9,474 nucleotides of DNA from Sphingomonadales bacterium (GCA_024636595.1 JAGXGT010000184.1:1-9474), one strand, 5' to 3'; counted from the stretch's first letter, positions 1 through 7,268 are shown. Numbers and translations are program-made. The notes: a model not told the origin generated them from the sequence alone.

Positions 1-1352
1 CCGGTGTAGCCCATTGCGGCTTTCACCCCGCCAACCAGCTGGTGGATGACGTCCCGCGCGGGTCCCTTGAACGGCACCTGCCCTTCGATTCCTTCCGGAA
101 CGAGTTTCAGCTGGTCGGTAATGTCCTGCTGGAAATAGCGATCCGCAGATCCCCGCGCCATTGCACCAACCGAGCCCATGCCGCGATAGCTTTTGTAGGC
201 CCGTCCCTGATAGAGGAAGGTCTCACCAGGCGCTTCTTCGGTCCCTGCGAGCAGCGAACCGATCATTACGGCGGAGGCACCTGCTGCCAGTGCCTTTGCT
301 ACATCGCCCGATGTCCGCAGTCCGCCATCGGCGATGACCGGAATACCGGATTTTGCGGCTTCTTCCGCACAATCCATGATCGCGGTAAGCTGTGGAACAC
401 CGACGCCGGCAACCACCCTTGTGGTGCAGATCGATCCCGGTCCGATACCGACCTTGATGCCATCTGCACCGGCGTCGATCAGCGCCCGGGTAGCGGCGGC
501 TGTGGCGACATTCCCGGCTATGACCTGTGTGCTGTTCGACCGCTTTTTGACCGCTTCCACCGCCCGCGCCACCATCGCGCTGTGGCCATGAGCGGTATCG
601 ATAACGATCAAATCGCACTCCGCATCGATCAGCGCCTGAGTCCGCTCCAGTCCGCTCTCTCCGACGGTCGAGGCCGCTGCTACCCGCAAACGGCCGGATG
701 CATCCTTGGTGGCGTTCGGATAGGTCACCGCCTTTTCGATGTCCTTGACCGTGATAAGCCCGACGCAATGATAATCATCATCCACTACCAGCAATTTCTC
801 GATACGACGCTGATGCAGGGTTCGCCGCGCTTCTTCCTGGCTTACGCCTGCCGGCACCGTAGCCAGATTGTCTTTTGTCATCAGCTCGGAGATCACCTGT
901 TTCGGGTTTTCCGCAAAGCGCACATCGCGGTTGGTCAGAATGCCGACCAATTTGCCTGATTTCTCAACCACCGGAATCCCGGATATCCGGTTCTGCTGCA
1001 TCGTCGCCTGCGCTTCTGCCAAGGTCGCATCGGGCGAGATCGTGATCGGATTGACAACCATACCGGATTCAAAGCGCTTCACCTGCCGCACGGCGGCTGT
1101 CTGCTGATCGAGGGTGAGGTTTCGGTGCAGGACACCAATCCCGCCCATTTGCGCCATGACAATCGCCATGTCCGACTCGGTTACCGTATCCATGGCGGAG
1201 GAGAGAATCGGGATATTCAGGCCGATAAGCTTGGTTAGACGGGTTTTGGTATCGGCCTGGCTCGGCACGATTTCGGACGCGTCAGGCTGTAGCAGGACAT
1301 CATCAAAAGTCAGTCCCAATCGAATTTCTTTATGCTTGCCCGGCCTGCTCAT
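1..1352 (-). CDS. guaB: IMP dehydrogenase, C-terminus cut by window edge
   Basis: Catalyses NAD-dependent oxidation of IMP to XMP, the committed step of guanine nucleotide synthesis in the cytoplasm. The reverse strand reads open from an ATG at 1352 to the window edge, giving 450 complete residues; the family is usually about 485-500, so roughly the last 35-50 are missing. Visible parts: N-terminal barrel start with GLTFDDVLL (residues 13-21); SSAMDTVTES (51-60); two CBS domains at about 97-150 and 157-212; the catalytic loop GPGSICTTR with Cys309; the phosphate-binding stretch ADGGLRTSGD (341-350) and GSLLAGTEEAPGE (365-377); and the flap with YRGMGS (389-394). The start is supported by GGAAAG eight bases upstream of the ATG. 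The CBS pair (Bateman module) is known in this family as a purine-nucleotide regulatory site. The peptidase gene lies 50 bp upstream on the same strand with no obvious terminator between, so read-through is possible. Identification is secure; no frameshift was seen. Confidence 0.97.
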   Translation of the reverse strand, partial: MSRPGKHKEIRLGLTFDDVLLQPDASEIVPSQADTKTRLTKLIGLNIPILSSAMDTVTESDMAIVMAQMGGIGVLHRNLTLDQQTAAVRQVKRFESGMVVNPITISPDATLAEAQATMQQNRISGIPVVEKSGKLVGILTNRDVRFAENPKQVISELMTKDNLATVPAGVSQEEARRTLHQRRIEKLLVVDDDYHCVGLITVKDIEKAVTYPNATKDASGRLRVAAASTVGESGLERTQALIDAECDLIVIDTAHGHSAMVARAVEAVKKRSNSTQVIAGNVATAAATRALIDAGADGIKVGIGPGSICTTRVVAGVGVPQLTAIMDCAEEAAKSGIPVIADGGLRTSGDVAKALAAGASAVMIGSLLAGTEEAPGETFLYQGRAYKSYRGMGSVGAMARGSADRYFQQDITDQLKLVPEGIEGQVPFKGPARDVIHQLVGGVKAAMGYT

Positions 1353-1402
1353 GATCGCCACTTTCCGATATCGTGAATTTGATTCTGTGGCGGCCCATGT
1401 AA

Positions 1403-2899
1403 TCAGTTATCGCCGGAACCGCTAGGGGCTATTCCCGGATAAGTTTTCGTCGAGGAAAAATAACGGCCCAGTGCCACATGAAAATTGGCATCGGCGGCCG
1501 CTCCTGTCAGTACCAGAGCGTCATTCACTTCATCGCTGACATCATGATAGGGGCCGTCGAGAAAGGCTTTGAGGCGCTCCTCGTCCGCAAAGGCGCTACT
1601 AATCATATAGGCTGGGATGTCCCGTTCGCGAAAAACATAGCCATCCTGACGTTTGAGATAGGCATTGGCTTTGTCGCTGCGATCAATCTCCCGTCCTTCC
1701 TGTGCGGCGAGGACCGCGATATCGCTATCCAGTTCTGACTTTCCGAGCCCGACCACGGCGATCATCTTCCCGTCGTCAGCAAGCGCGATCGTATCGGCAT
1801 TGAACACAGCCACGAATTTCTCAAGCGCCACGGGAGGATTGTCGACGAACGCCCGGGCACCGAGCAGGCCTTTTTCTTCTGCGGTCGTGGCGAGAAAATA
1901 GATGTCCCGATCCTGACCGTCACCTGATAGTCGTTTGGCGGTTTCGATCAGCAGCGATATGCCGCTGGCATTATCGACGGCGCCATTGCAAATTCTGTCC
2001 TTGTCAGGATCCAGTGGATCTTCGACCCGGCATATGCCGAAATGGTCCCAGTGCCCCAGGAACAGCACGGCCCCGCTTTTCGGATCAGCGCCGGGAATCC
2101 TGCCGATCACATTGTGCGAACGGTAGGAGCGAACCTGTGTCTCTGCCCTCGCATCAGCTTCGAAGCTGAGATCAATGACCGACAGATGATCTCTGTCAGC
2201 CAGCAATATCTCTGCATCCAGGCCGGATTTCTCAATCATTTTCTCGAACTGATCGAAGCTGATCAGGCCTTCCAACTCTGCATGATGTTCTGCACCGGCC
2301 AAGGACGTGGACCCGCGTCGATAAGGTCGCTGGAATCGGCTCCACCGGTCTGAATCATCCAGAACTGCGATCACTCCAGCCGCACCGTCCTGAATCAACC
2401 GTTGCTTGCGATCGCGAAAGTCTGGAACCCGGTCGCTGTCTTCAAGTGGCGCCCGCGGCAGCAGCACCAGCTTCCCCGCGACCGATGGCTCGCCCTGCCC
2501 TCGCTCGGTGTAGCCAGAGAAGACAACCGGCATGCTGGATCGCTGGAACGCCGAACTGCGGCCCCGCAAGATGATCTCATCCTGCTGAATCCGCACGGTT
2601 TTGCTCTCGCTTCCGTGCGTAAATTTTATTCGATACGTCTCAGGGGTACGCTCCACCAATGGAACTGGTGTGTACCAAGAGCCTTTTTCTCCTGCAGGGA
2701 GAAGCCCCGCCGCTGACCATGCTGTCGCGATATAATTGACGGTCTTGTTTTCGCCGACGGTGCCGGGCTCCCGTCCTTCAAACTCATCGCTGGCCAATAT
2801 CTCGATATGGCCTAACAGATCCGCCTCGCCAATCGACTGAGAACGGGCCGCTCCGGAAAAGAACAGACCGGAAAGAATCAAAACGGCAATGAAACGCAT
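1403..2899 (-). CDS. Secreted M28-family zinc metallopeptidase with PA-like insert
   Basis: A 498-residue exported protein, probably a periplasmic di-zinc aminopeptidase of the M28 type; the substrate cannot be told from sequence. The N-terminus (MRFIAVLILSGLFFSGAARS) is a Sec signal peptide without a lipobox Cys. Residues about 120-230 look like a PA-type insert before the catalytic domain. The M28 metal and catalytic set is complete: GHWDHFG (His283, Asp285), GAVDNASG (Asp309, bridging), TTAEEKGLLGA (Glu341 catalytic, Glu342 ligand), NADT (Asp369) and YHDVSDE (His452). The reading frame extends upstream to a TTG at 2959, but the ATG at 2899 is preferred because it directly precedes the signal peptide and because a perfect TATAAT lies within the extension at 2948-2953. 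The Shine-Dalgarno is weak (GGGG about 12 bases upstream). The gene is divergent from the SPFH gene and 50 bp upstream of guaB. Family assignment is firm; the physiological role is unknown. Confidence 0.9.
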   Translation of the reverse strand: MRFIAVLILSGLFFSGAARSQSIGEADLLGHIEILASDEFEGREPGTVGENKTVNYIATAWSAAGLLPAGEKGSWYTPVPLVERTPETYRIKFTHGSESKTVRIQQDEIILRGRSSAFQRSSMPVVFSGYTERGQGEPSVAGKLVLLPRAPLEDSDRVPDFRDRKQRLIQDGAAGVIAVLDDSDRWSRFQRPYRRGSTSLAGAEHHAELEGLISFDQFEKMIEKSGLDAEILLADRDHLSVIDLSFEADARAETQVRSYRSHNVIGRIPGADPKSGAVLFLGHWDHFGICRVEDPLDPDKDRICNGAVDNASGISLLIETAKRLSGDGQDRDIYFLATTAEEKGLLGARAFVDNPPVALEKFVAVFNADTIALADDGKMIAVVGLGKSELDSDIAVLAAQEGREIDRSDKANAYLKRQDGYVFRERDIPAYMISSAFADEERLKAFLDGPYHDVSDEVNDALVLTGAAADANFHVALGRYFSSTKTYPGIAPSGSGDN

Positions 2900-2947
2900 T
2901 ACAACTGGAACCCCGCTACTAAGGTAATAATTTGCTTTTCCCTTGGC

Positions 2948-2953
2948 ATTATA
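2948..2953 (-). promoter_or_regulatory. Candidate -10 box of the M28 peptidase promoter
   Basis: On the minus strand this hexamer is a perfect TATAAT. It would place transcription start near 2941 and leave a leader of about 42 bases before the ATG at 2899. The hexamer 17 bases further upstream (TCATTA) is a poor -35 match, so the call rests on the -10 alone. It sits in the 101-bp gap between two divergent genes. I found no convincing promoter hexamers for the plus-strand SPFH gene in the same gap. Confidence 0.4.
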
Positions 2954-2988
2954 CCGCAAATAATCAATGCTAATGAGACGGGTCGTAA

Positions 2989-2993
2989 AGGAG
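2989..2993 (+). promoter_or_regulatory. Shine-Dalgarno that decides the SPFH start
   Basis: AGGAG ends one base before the first in-frame ATG (2995), which is too close for initiation, and seven bases before the second (3001), which is ideal. The protein should therefore start at 3001, two residues shorter than the longest reading frame. Confidence 0.8.
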
Positions 2994-3000
2994 AATGGAA

Positions 3001-3966
3001 ATGGGCGTTTCGCTGCTATTGTTGGTGCTTTTGGTCACCATCATCTATCTATTTGCGAGTATCAAGATCGTCCGACAAGGCTATCATTATACAATCGAAT
3101 ATTTTGGCCGCTTCACCACGACAGCCCATCCCGGCTTCAATTTCTATCCCGCGTTTCTCTACCGAGTCGGCCGTAAGGTCAACATGATGGAGCAGGTGCT
3201 CGATATTCCCGGACAGGAAATCATCACCAAGGACAATGCGATGATCTCCACCGATGGCGTGGTCTTCTTCCAAGTCCTCGATGCTGCCAAGGCAGCCTAT
3301 GAAGTCAATGATCTGTACAATGCGATCCTCAATCTCGTCACCACCAACCTCCGCACGGTCATGGGTTCGATGGACCTCGATGAAACATTGTCGAAGCGCG
3401 ACGAGATCAATGGCCGGTTACTGGTGGTAATTGACGACGCAACCACGCCATGGGGGATCAAGATCACCCGCGTCGAGATCAAGGACATCCGCCCGCCGCA
3501 GGATATCATCAACGCGATGGCCCGGCAAATGAAGGCAGAACGCGAAAAACGCGCCAACATATTGGACGCCGAAGGCGCGCGTGCTTCCGAAATCCTCCGT
3601 TCCGAGGGCGAGAAACAGGGCCAGATTTTGCAGGCCGAAGGCCGCAAGGAAGCCGCCTTTCTTGACGCAGAAGCCCGTGAACGCGAAGCTCAGGCCGAAG
3701 CAAAAGCGACCCAAATGGTGTCCGAGGCAATCGCCGGCGGCAATGCCCAGGCGATCAACTATTTCGTTGCGCAAGATTATGTAAAGGCGGTGGAAAAATT
3801 CGCCACCTCACCCAATGCCAAGACCATATTATTCCCGATCGAGGCGACCCAGCTGATTGGGACCCTGGGCGGAATTGGCGCTCTGGCAAAAGAAGCGCTG
3901 GGCGAAAACAGCCAAACCTTTGCGCCGCCACCGCGCAAAGGTCCGTTCGACAATCAGAACAAATAG
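3001..3966 (+). CDS. SPFH/band-7 (paraslipin/QmcA-type) membrane protein
   Basis: A 321-residue member of the SPFH (stomatin/prohibitin/flotillin/HflK-C) superfamily, closest in style to E. coli QmcA. Residues 4-20 form one N-terminal membrane anchor. The SPFH domain spans about 22-170, with the typical blocks RQGYHYTIEYFGRF (25-38), TKDNAMISTDGVVFFQV (76-92), MDLDETLSKRDEIN (124-137) and WGIKITRVEIKDIRPP (151-166). Residues about 170-245 are a charged, Ala/Glu-rich coiled coil (repeated AEG and SEG units), as in family members that assemble into large membrane rings. The tail ends in a Pro-rich, basic stretch. In this family such proteins scaffold membrane microdomains and influence membrane protein quality control; that role is family knowledge, not shown here. 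The NfeD partner begins 26 bp downstream, which fits a two-gene operon. The start at 3001 follows from Shine-Dalgarno spacing. Confidence 0.93.
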   Translation: MGVSLLLLVLLVTIIYLFASIKIVRQGYHYTIEYFGRFTTTAHPGFNFYPAFLYRVGRKVNMMEQVLDIPGQEIITKDNAMISTDGVVFFQVLDAAKAAYEVNDLYNAILNLVTTNLRTVMGSMDLDETLSKRDEINGRLLVVIDDATTPWGIKITRVEIKDIRPPQDIINAMARQMKAEREKRANILDAEGARASEILRSEGEKQGQILQAEGRKEAAFLDAEAREREAQAEAKATQMVSEAIAGGNAQAINYFVAQDYVKAVEKFATSPNAKTILFPIEATQLIGTLGGIGALAKEALGENSQTFAPPPRKGPFDNQNK

Positions 3967-3992
3967 GATCGGAAGAAAGCGGGTCATAAGCC

Positions 3993-4472
3993 ATGGATGA
4001 TTTGACGATCAGCAATCCGGAATATGTCTGGCTCGGTCTCGCCGCGCTACTCGCGCTGGCCGAGCTATTCGTTCCCGGCGTGTTTCTGATCTGGGTGGCC
4101 GCAGCGGCCGCAGTGACTGGAATCCTCTCGCTGTTCATTGACCTGACCTTCGCCGGTCAGCTTACGGTGTTCGGCCTGTCCACGATAATCGCCGTGCTTG
4201 GCGGACGCCGCTGGTATCTGACTCACATTGTCGAAAGCGAAAATCCGCTGCTCAACAACCGTTCGGCGCAGCTCGTTGGCAGAATTGTGACCGTTGTAGA
4301 GGCCATTTCAGCCACCAGCGGTCGGGTAAAAGTCGGCGACGGCGAATGGCCGGCAAAGGGCCCGAAGATGGAAAAAGGCACAATCGCAAAAGTTGCTGAA
4401 GTTGAAGGCGGCGTCCTTCGTCTGGAACCCCTGGAAGATACCATCCCATTGGAAACCGACCCTATTTCTTGA
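3993..4472 (+). CDS. Short NfeD-like membrane protein, partner of the SPFH protein
   Basis: A 159-residue inner-membrane protein of the short NfeD (YbbJ-like) type. Three hydrophobic segments lie at about 11-27, 30-49 and 54-71, with a proline in the first turn (LFVPGVF). A soluble C-terminal domain at about 86-147 has the NfeD OB-fold pattern, including LVGRIVTVVEAI (94-105), GRVKVGDGEWPAKG (110-123) and a closing beta strand around VLRLEPL (141-147). It lacks the ClpP-like protease domain of long NfeD proteins. NfeD-like proteins are known to be encoded beside SPFH proteins and to work with them in the membrane; the 26-bp spacing to the upstream SPFH gene fits that. The Shine-Dalgarno is poor (GGAAGAAAG about 13 bases upstream), which may mean partial translational dependence on the upstream gene. 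It converges with the DUF937 gene across 47 bp, in which I see no strong terminator. Confidence 0.9.
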   Translation: MDDLTISNPEYVWLGLAALLALAELFVPGVFLIWVAAAAAVTGILSLFIDLTFAGQLTVFGLSTIIAVLGGRRWYLTHIVESENPLLNNRSAQLVGRIVTVVEAISATSGRVKVGDGEWPAKGPKMEKGTIAKVAEVEGGVLRLEPLEDTIPLETDPIS

Positions 4473-4519
4473 AGAAGCCCGTCGCCATTGAAAATGGAAG
4501 GTCTTCAATAGGACGCAAG

Positions 4520-5095
4520 CTAACGAGACAGCTTACCAGCCATACCAATGATATCATCCAGCGCATTGCCGTCGCCATTCAGGTCGAGCAGCGATCCAAG
4601 GCCGCCGAGGCCTCCGGAAGACGCCTTCTTGCCGCCGCCCAGCAGACCACCGATCAGACCGCCAAGCCCGCCGCCTTTGCTGCCGCTGTCGCCACTCTGC
4701 TTGGCCATATAGCCAGCGACCATCATCGCCACGATCGGCAGCATTTTCTTGAGCAGTTCGCTGCTGATCCCGGTCTGCTGTTCTGCGCCCGCGGCGACCG
4801 TGCGGCTGACTTCCTTGGACCCGAAAATCTGACCCAGCACATCATTGCCTTTGGCTACCGGTGTTGGCTGGGTACCGAGCACACTGTCAAGCAGTCCGCC
4901 GCCACCAAGCTGACCCAGCAAACCGCCCAGTCCGTCCAGGCCGCTCGGCTGCGCTTGCGTCGTTTTCTTGAAACCGCCCAATATCGCTGGCAGCAACGCC
5001 GCAGCGCCGGCTTCCGCCACGCTTTCGTTGATCCCGAGTTCCTTGGCCATGGTGCCAATCCCGCCCGATTGCTGCAAGGCATCCATGATATTCAT
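4520..5095 (-). CDS. DUF937 / YidB-like protein
   Basis: A 191-residue protein of the DUF937 (YidB-like) family, whose function is unknown. The start at 5095 is set by AAGGAG seven bases upstream; a TTG 75 bases further out extends the frame but lacks such a signal. Features in order: an N-terminal helical part with MDALQQSGGIGTMAKELGI (4-22); an Ala-rich segment AAALLPAILGGF (31-42); a Gly/Leu-rich stretch (52-75); a hydrophobic helix KKMLPIVAMMVAGYMAK (116-132) that is probably amphipathic or buried rather than a clear membrane span; a second Gly-rich stretch (141-168); and a C-terminal loop DLNGDGNALDD (171-181). That loop resembles a calcium-binding DxNxDG loop and is seen at this place in other family members. 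No signal peptide is visible. It is transcribed divergently from the DUF3597 gene. Confidence 0.85.
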   Translation of the reverse strand: MNIMDALQQSGGIGTMAKELGINESVAEAGAAALLPAILGGFKKTTQAQPSGLDGLGGLLGQLGGGGLLDSVLGTQPTPVAKGNDVLGQIFGSKEVSRTVAAGAEQQTGISSELLKKMLPIVAMMVAGYMAKQSGDSGSKGGGLGGLIGGLLGGGKKASSGGLGGLGSLLDLNGDGNALDDIIGMAGKLSR

Positions 5096-5342
5096 CGTCG
5101 CTCTCCTTGTCACCATGATGGCATATTCTGATTCGTCTGCTAGCCAGCGCAATAGCATATTTTCATCCAAAATCCGACTTAACCGTAGCGTTACAAGTGT
5201 TTACAGGAAATTGGCGGCGCATATCCATGGGGGAAAGACAACAGCAATTGACTCCACGACGACGAACACCGAGATGAACATTCAAGGGCATCGCCAGGCA
5301 TAAGCCCGACAGGAAGTTTCCCAACTTCTAGAGGAGCAGAAT
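5096..5342. promoter_or_regulatory. Shared upstream region of DUF937 and DUF3597 genes
   Basis: A 247-bp region between two divergent genes that must contain both promoters. The DUF937 Shine-Dalgarno (AAGGAG, minus strand, 5103-5108) and the DUF3597 Shine-Dalgarno (AGAGGAG, plus strand, 5330-5336) mark its borders. A TTGACT at 5248-5253 is a reasonable plus-strand -35, but no good -10 follows at the right distance. A small stem (GAAGT at 5313-5317 with ACTTC at 5324-5328) sits just ahead of the DUF3597 ribosome site. I saw no longer inverted repeat or gene in this stretch. Confidence 0.5.
5154..5182 (-). promoter_or_regulatory. Possible promoter for the DUF937 gene
   Basis: On the minus strand TTAAGT (5177-5182) and TATGCT (5154-5159) are separated by exactly 17 bases. 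Each matches the consensus only partly (three and four of six). Transcription would start near 5147, giving a leader of about 50 bases that contains the AAGGAG site. The pair overlaps the TTG-started extension of the reading frame, which favours the ATG at 5095. Confidence 0.3.
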
Positions 5343-5723
5343 ATGAGTATTTTTGGAAAAATCAAAAACGCAATTTTTGGCAGCGAAGCCAAAGCGGAGG
5401 AAGCCAAAGTAGAGGAACCCAAAGTCGCGGTAACACCCGTTACTGCGGCACCAGCCCATCGCGCAGCGATCAGCGAAGTCGACGTGGCGTCGCGGCTCGA
5501 CAACATTCCGGGATCAGACAAGCTCAACTGGCGCACATCCATCGTCGACCTGATGAAGCTGGTCCAGATTGATGCGAGCTATGCAAACCGCAAAGAGCTT
5601 GCTCAGGAACTAGGTAATGCTGACTATAGCGGATCGGCAGAAGATAATATCCTGCTGCACAAGCAGGTGATGAACAAGATCGCCGATGCTGGCGGCATCG
5701 TTCCGGCAGAACTGAAAGACTGA
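5343..5723 (+). CDS. DUF3597 domain protein
   Basis: A 126-residue protein of the DUF3597 family, function unknown. The N-terminus MSIFGKIKNAIFG (1-13) is a short amphipathic helix typical of the family. A charged, Ala/Pro/Val-rich linker follows (about 14-40), with a loosely repeated unit in which EAK and EEPK recur. The conserved globular domain covers about 44-126 and includes VDVASRLD (46-53), LNWRTSIVDLMKL (61-73), RKELAQELG (83-91), LHKQVMNKIADAGG (105-118) and the closing VPAELKD. There is no signal peptide and no cysteine. The start is well supported by AGAGGAG six bases upstream of the ATG. The gene is divergent from the DUF937 gene and ends 33 bases before a strong intrinsic terminator, so it probably forms a single-gene transcript. 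Family assignment rests on recognising the conserved block. Confidence 0.85.
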   Translation: MSIFGKIKNAIFGSEAKAEEAKVEEPKVAVTPVTAAPAHRAAISEVDVASRLDNIPGSDKLNWRTSIVDLMKLVQIDASYANRKELAQELGNADYSGSAEDNILLHKQVMNKIADAGGIVPAELKD

Positions 5724-5756
5724 TTATCTGGACGCCAGGTCCGTATGAAATTAGGC

Positions 5757-5790
5757 GGGGGCTATGAGCGATCATAGCCCCCTTCTTTTT
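5757..5790 (+). terminator. Intrinsic terminator after the DUF3597 gene
   Basis: A perfect 11-bp stem, GGGGGCTATGA (5757-5767) paired with TCATAGCCCCC (5772-5782), closes on a GCGA tetraloop (GNRA type) and is followed by TTCTTTTT (5783-5790). This is a textbook Rho-independent terminator for the plus strand. The ATG of the next gene (5764-5766) lies in the 5' arm, so the terminator occupies the first nine codons of that gene. Confidence 0.88.
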
Positions 5791-6429
5791 GCCGAAGCCC
5801 CGAAAGGATGTCGCCGATGTTCCAGACTGGTTGGCCTGCGCAAATCGTTGCGCAAGGATCGCCCGGACTGGTGGAACGCGCCAGTTCCGGCGTTCGGTGA
5901 TTCCGATGCGGGGCTGGCAATCGTCGGCCTCGCTCCGGGCAAGGAAGGAGCGAACCGGACCGGCAGACCATTTACCGGAGACGCGTCCGGTGAAATGCTG
6001 TTCGCTACCCTGACCAAGTTTGGATTCGTCGATGGCGAATTTGCGAATGATCCTGCTGATGGTATCATCCTAAACGGAGCCATCATCCTCAACGCGGTCA
6101 AATGCCTGCCACCGGAAAACAAGCCAACCGGCGCAGAGATCAACAATTGCCGCCCCTTTCTGGCCAAGGCGCTGGATGGCTTGCCCAATCTGAAAATCAT
6201 CCTGGCACTCGGCAAGATCGCGCATGACAGCATCATCCGGCTATCCGGAACGCGCCTCGCCGATCACAAATTCGCCCATGGCGCACAGCACGAACTGCCC
6301 GATGGCCGCATCCTGATCAATAGCTATCATTGCAGCCGCTATAATGTGAATACGGGGCGATTGACTTTGGAGATGTTCGAGCAAGTTTTCGAACAGGCGA
6401 TTTACCTGTCTTCTGTCAGCCGCCCATAA
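5764..6429 (+). CDS. Family-5 (UdgB-type) uracil-DNA glycosylase
   Basis: A 221-residue iron-sulfur uracil-DNA glycosylase that removes uracil and some other deaminated bases from DNA as the first step of base-excision repair. Motif A, GLAPGKEGANRTGRPFTGD (55-73), is the family-5 form and lacks the polar catalytic residue of family 1. Motif C is HCSRYNVNTGRL (189-200). Four cysteines placed as in the family's [4Fe-4S] site are Cys16, Cys19, Cys114 and Cys129; NAVKCLPPENKPT (110-122) is a further family block. The length is normal. The start is awkward: the ATG sits within the terminator stem of the preceding gene and has no clear Shine-Dalgarno apart from a G-run, yet the short lead before Cys16 matches the usual family N-terminus and no better start is seen downstream. 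Its last 28 bases overlap the end of aguB on the other strand. Confidence 0.92.
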   Translation: MSDHSPLLFAEAPKGCRRCSRLVGLRKSLRKDRPDWWNAPVPAFGDSDAGLAIVGLAPGKEGANRTGRPFTGDASGEMLFATLTKFGFVDGEFANDPADGIILNGAIILNAVKCLPPENKPTGAEINNCRPFLAKALDGLPNLKIILALGKIAHDSIIRLSGTRLADHKFAHGAQHELPDGRILINSYHCSRYNVNTGRLTLEMFEQVFEQAIYLSSVSRP

Positions 6430-7250
6430 AGCTCCGGCCGCCGATCCCGGAAAAATCCCATGCCTGCCCGGTGCTGCCGCGCCTCTTCCAGATCGAACGA
6501 CGTTACCAGCACGCCGGTTTCGTCGGAGCCATATTCTGCGATCAGGTCGCCCCATTGATTGGTGATGAAGCTGTGCCCGTAAAAAGCCTGCTCGTCTTCC
6601 AGGCCGATCCGGTTGCTCGCCACAACCGGCATGCAGTTGCTGACCGCATGGCCCTGCATCGCCCGGCGCCACATCCGGCTGGTATCGAGATCGGCATCAT
6701 AAGGTTCCGACCCGATGGCAGTGGGATAGAACAGAACTTCCGCGCCCATCAGCGCCATCGCCCGCGCGGTTTCCGGATACCATTGGTCCCAGCAAATGCC
6801 GACGCCGATCCGGGTACCGAACACATCCCAAGTCTTGAAACCCGTGTTGCCAGGGCGGAAATAATATTTTTCCTCATAGCCGGGACCATCGGGAATATGG
6901 CTTTTGCGGTATACACCCATGATCTCGCCATCAGGATCGATCATCGCGAGGCTGTTGTAATGATGCGGCCCGTCGCGTTCGAAAAAGCTCGCCGGAATTG
7001 CGACCCCATATTGCTTGGCGAGCTTTTGCATCGCTAGCACCGGCGTGCTCTCGGCAACCGGCTGGGCCAGCGCAAACAGCTCCTCATCCTCGGTCTTGCA
7101 AAAATAGGGGCTGGCAAACAGCTCCGGTGGCAGAATGATCTGGGCACCCTGCTCTGCCGCCTCGGCGACCAGGCCGCTGACGGCAACGATATTTTCCCGT
7201 TCATCGCCGCCCAGGGACAGCTGCAGGGCCGCTACGCATAAATTGGTCAT
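6402..7250 (-). CDS. aguB: N-carbamoylputrescine amidase
   Basis: A 282-residue carbon-nitrogen hydrolase (nitrilase superfamily) that converts N-carbamoylputrescine to putrescine, CO2 and ammonia, the last step of the agmatine route to polyamines in the cytoplasm. The Glu-Lys-Cys triad is visible: Glu43 in LPPELFASPYF, Lys116 in YRKSHIPDGPGY and Cys153 in GICWDQWYPE. The ASPYFCK block after the Glu, the EEKYYFRPGNTGF block (126-138) and SRMWRRAMQGHA are typical of AguB rather than of other amidases. Length is normal. The start has AGGG six bases upstream. The gene lies 18 bp downstream of the methyltransferase-fold gene and probably shares its transcript. Agmatine deiminase (aguA), which makes the substrate, is not in the window. 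A related omega-amidase or beta-ureidopropionase function is the main alternative but fits the motifs less well. Confidence 0.9.
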   Translation of the reverse strand: MTNLCVAALQLSLGGDERENIVAVSGLVAEAAEQGAQIILPPELFASPYFCKTEDEELFALAQPVAESTPVLAMQKLAKQYGVAIPASFFERDGPHHYNSLAMIDPDGEIMGVYRKSHIPDGPGYEEKYYFRPGNTGFKTWDVFGTRIGVGICWDQWYPETARAMALMGAEVLFYPTAIGSEPYDADLDTSRMWRRAMQGHAVSNCMPVVASNRIGLEDEQAFYGHSFITNQWGDLIAEYGSDETGVLVTSFDLEEARQHRAGMGFFRDRRPELYGRLTEDR

Positions 7251-7268
7251 AGCAGCCCTGTTAGCGGT

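Noticed and set aside
42..959. 305-codon plus-strand reading frame
   Set aside because: It lies antisense to guaB, whose motifs are complete on the minus strand. The translation is rich in Arg, Cys and His with no recognisable domain, as expected for a shadow frame.
2900..2959. N-terminal extension of the M28 peptidase from a TTG start
   Set aside because: It would put 20 residues before a good signal peptide and includes a perfect TATAAT promoter box; the ATG at 2899 is the better start.
4473..4519. Possible bidirectional terminator between the convergent NfeD-like and DUF937 genes
   Set aside because: Only weak, AT-rich pairings are present (CCATT with AATGG, ATTGAA with TTCAAT), with no proper T-run, so no terminator is called.
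5096..5170. N-terminal extension of the DUF937 protein from a TTG start
   Set aside because: The ATG at 5095 has AAGGAG at ideal spacing, and the extension does not look like the family's N-terminus and overlaps a possible promoter.
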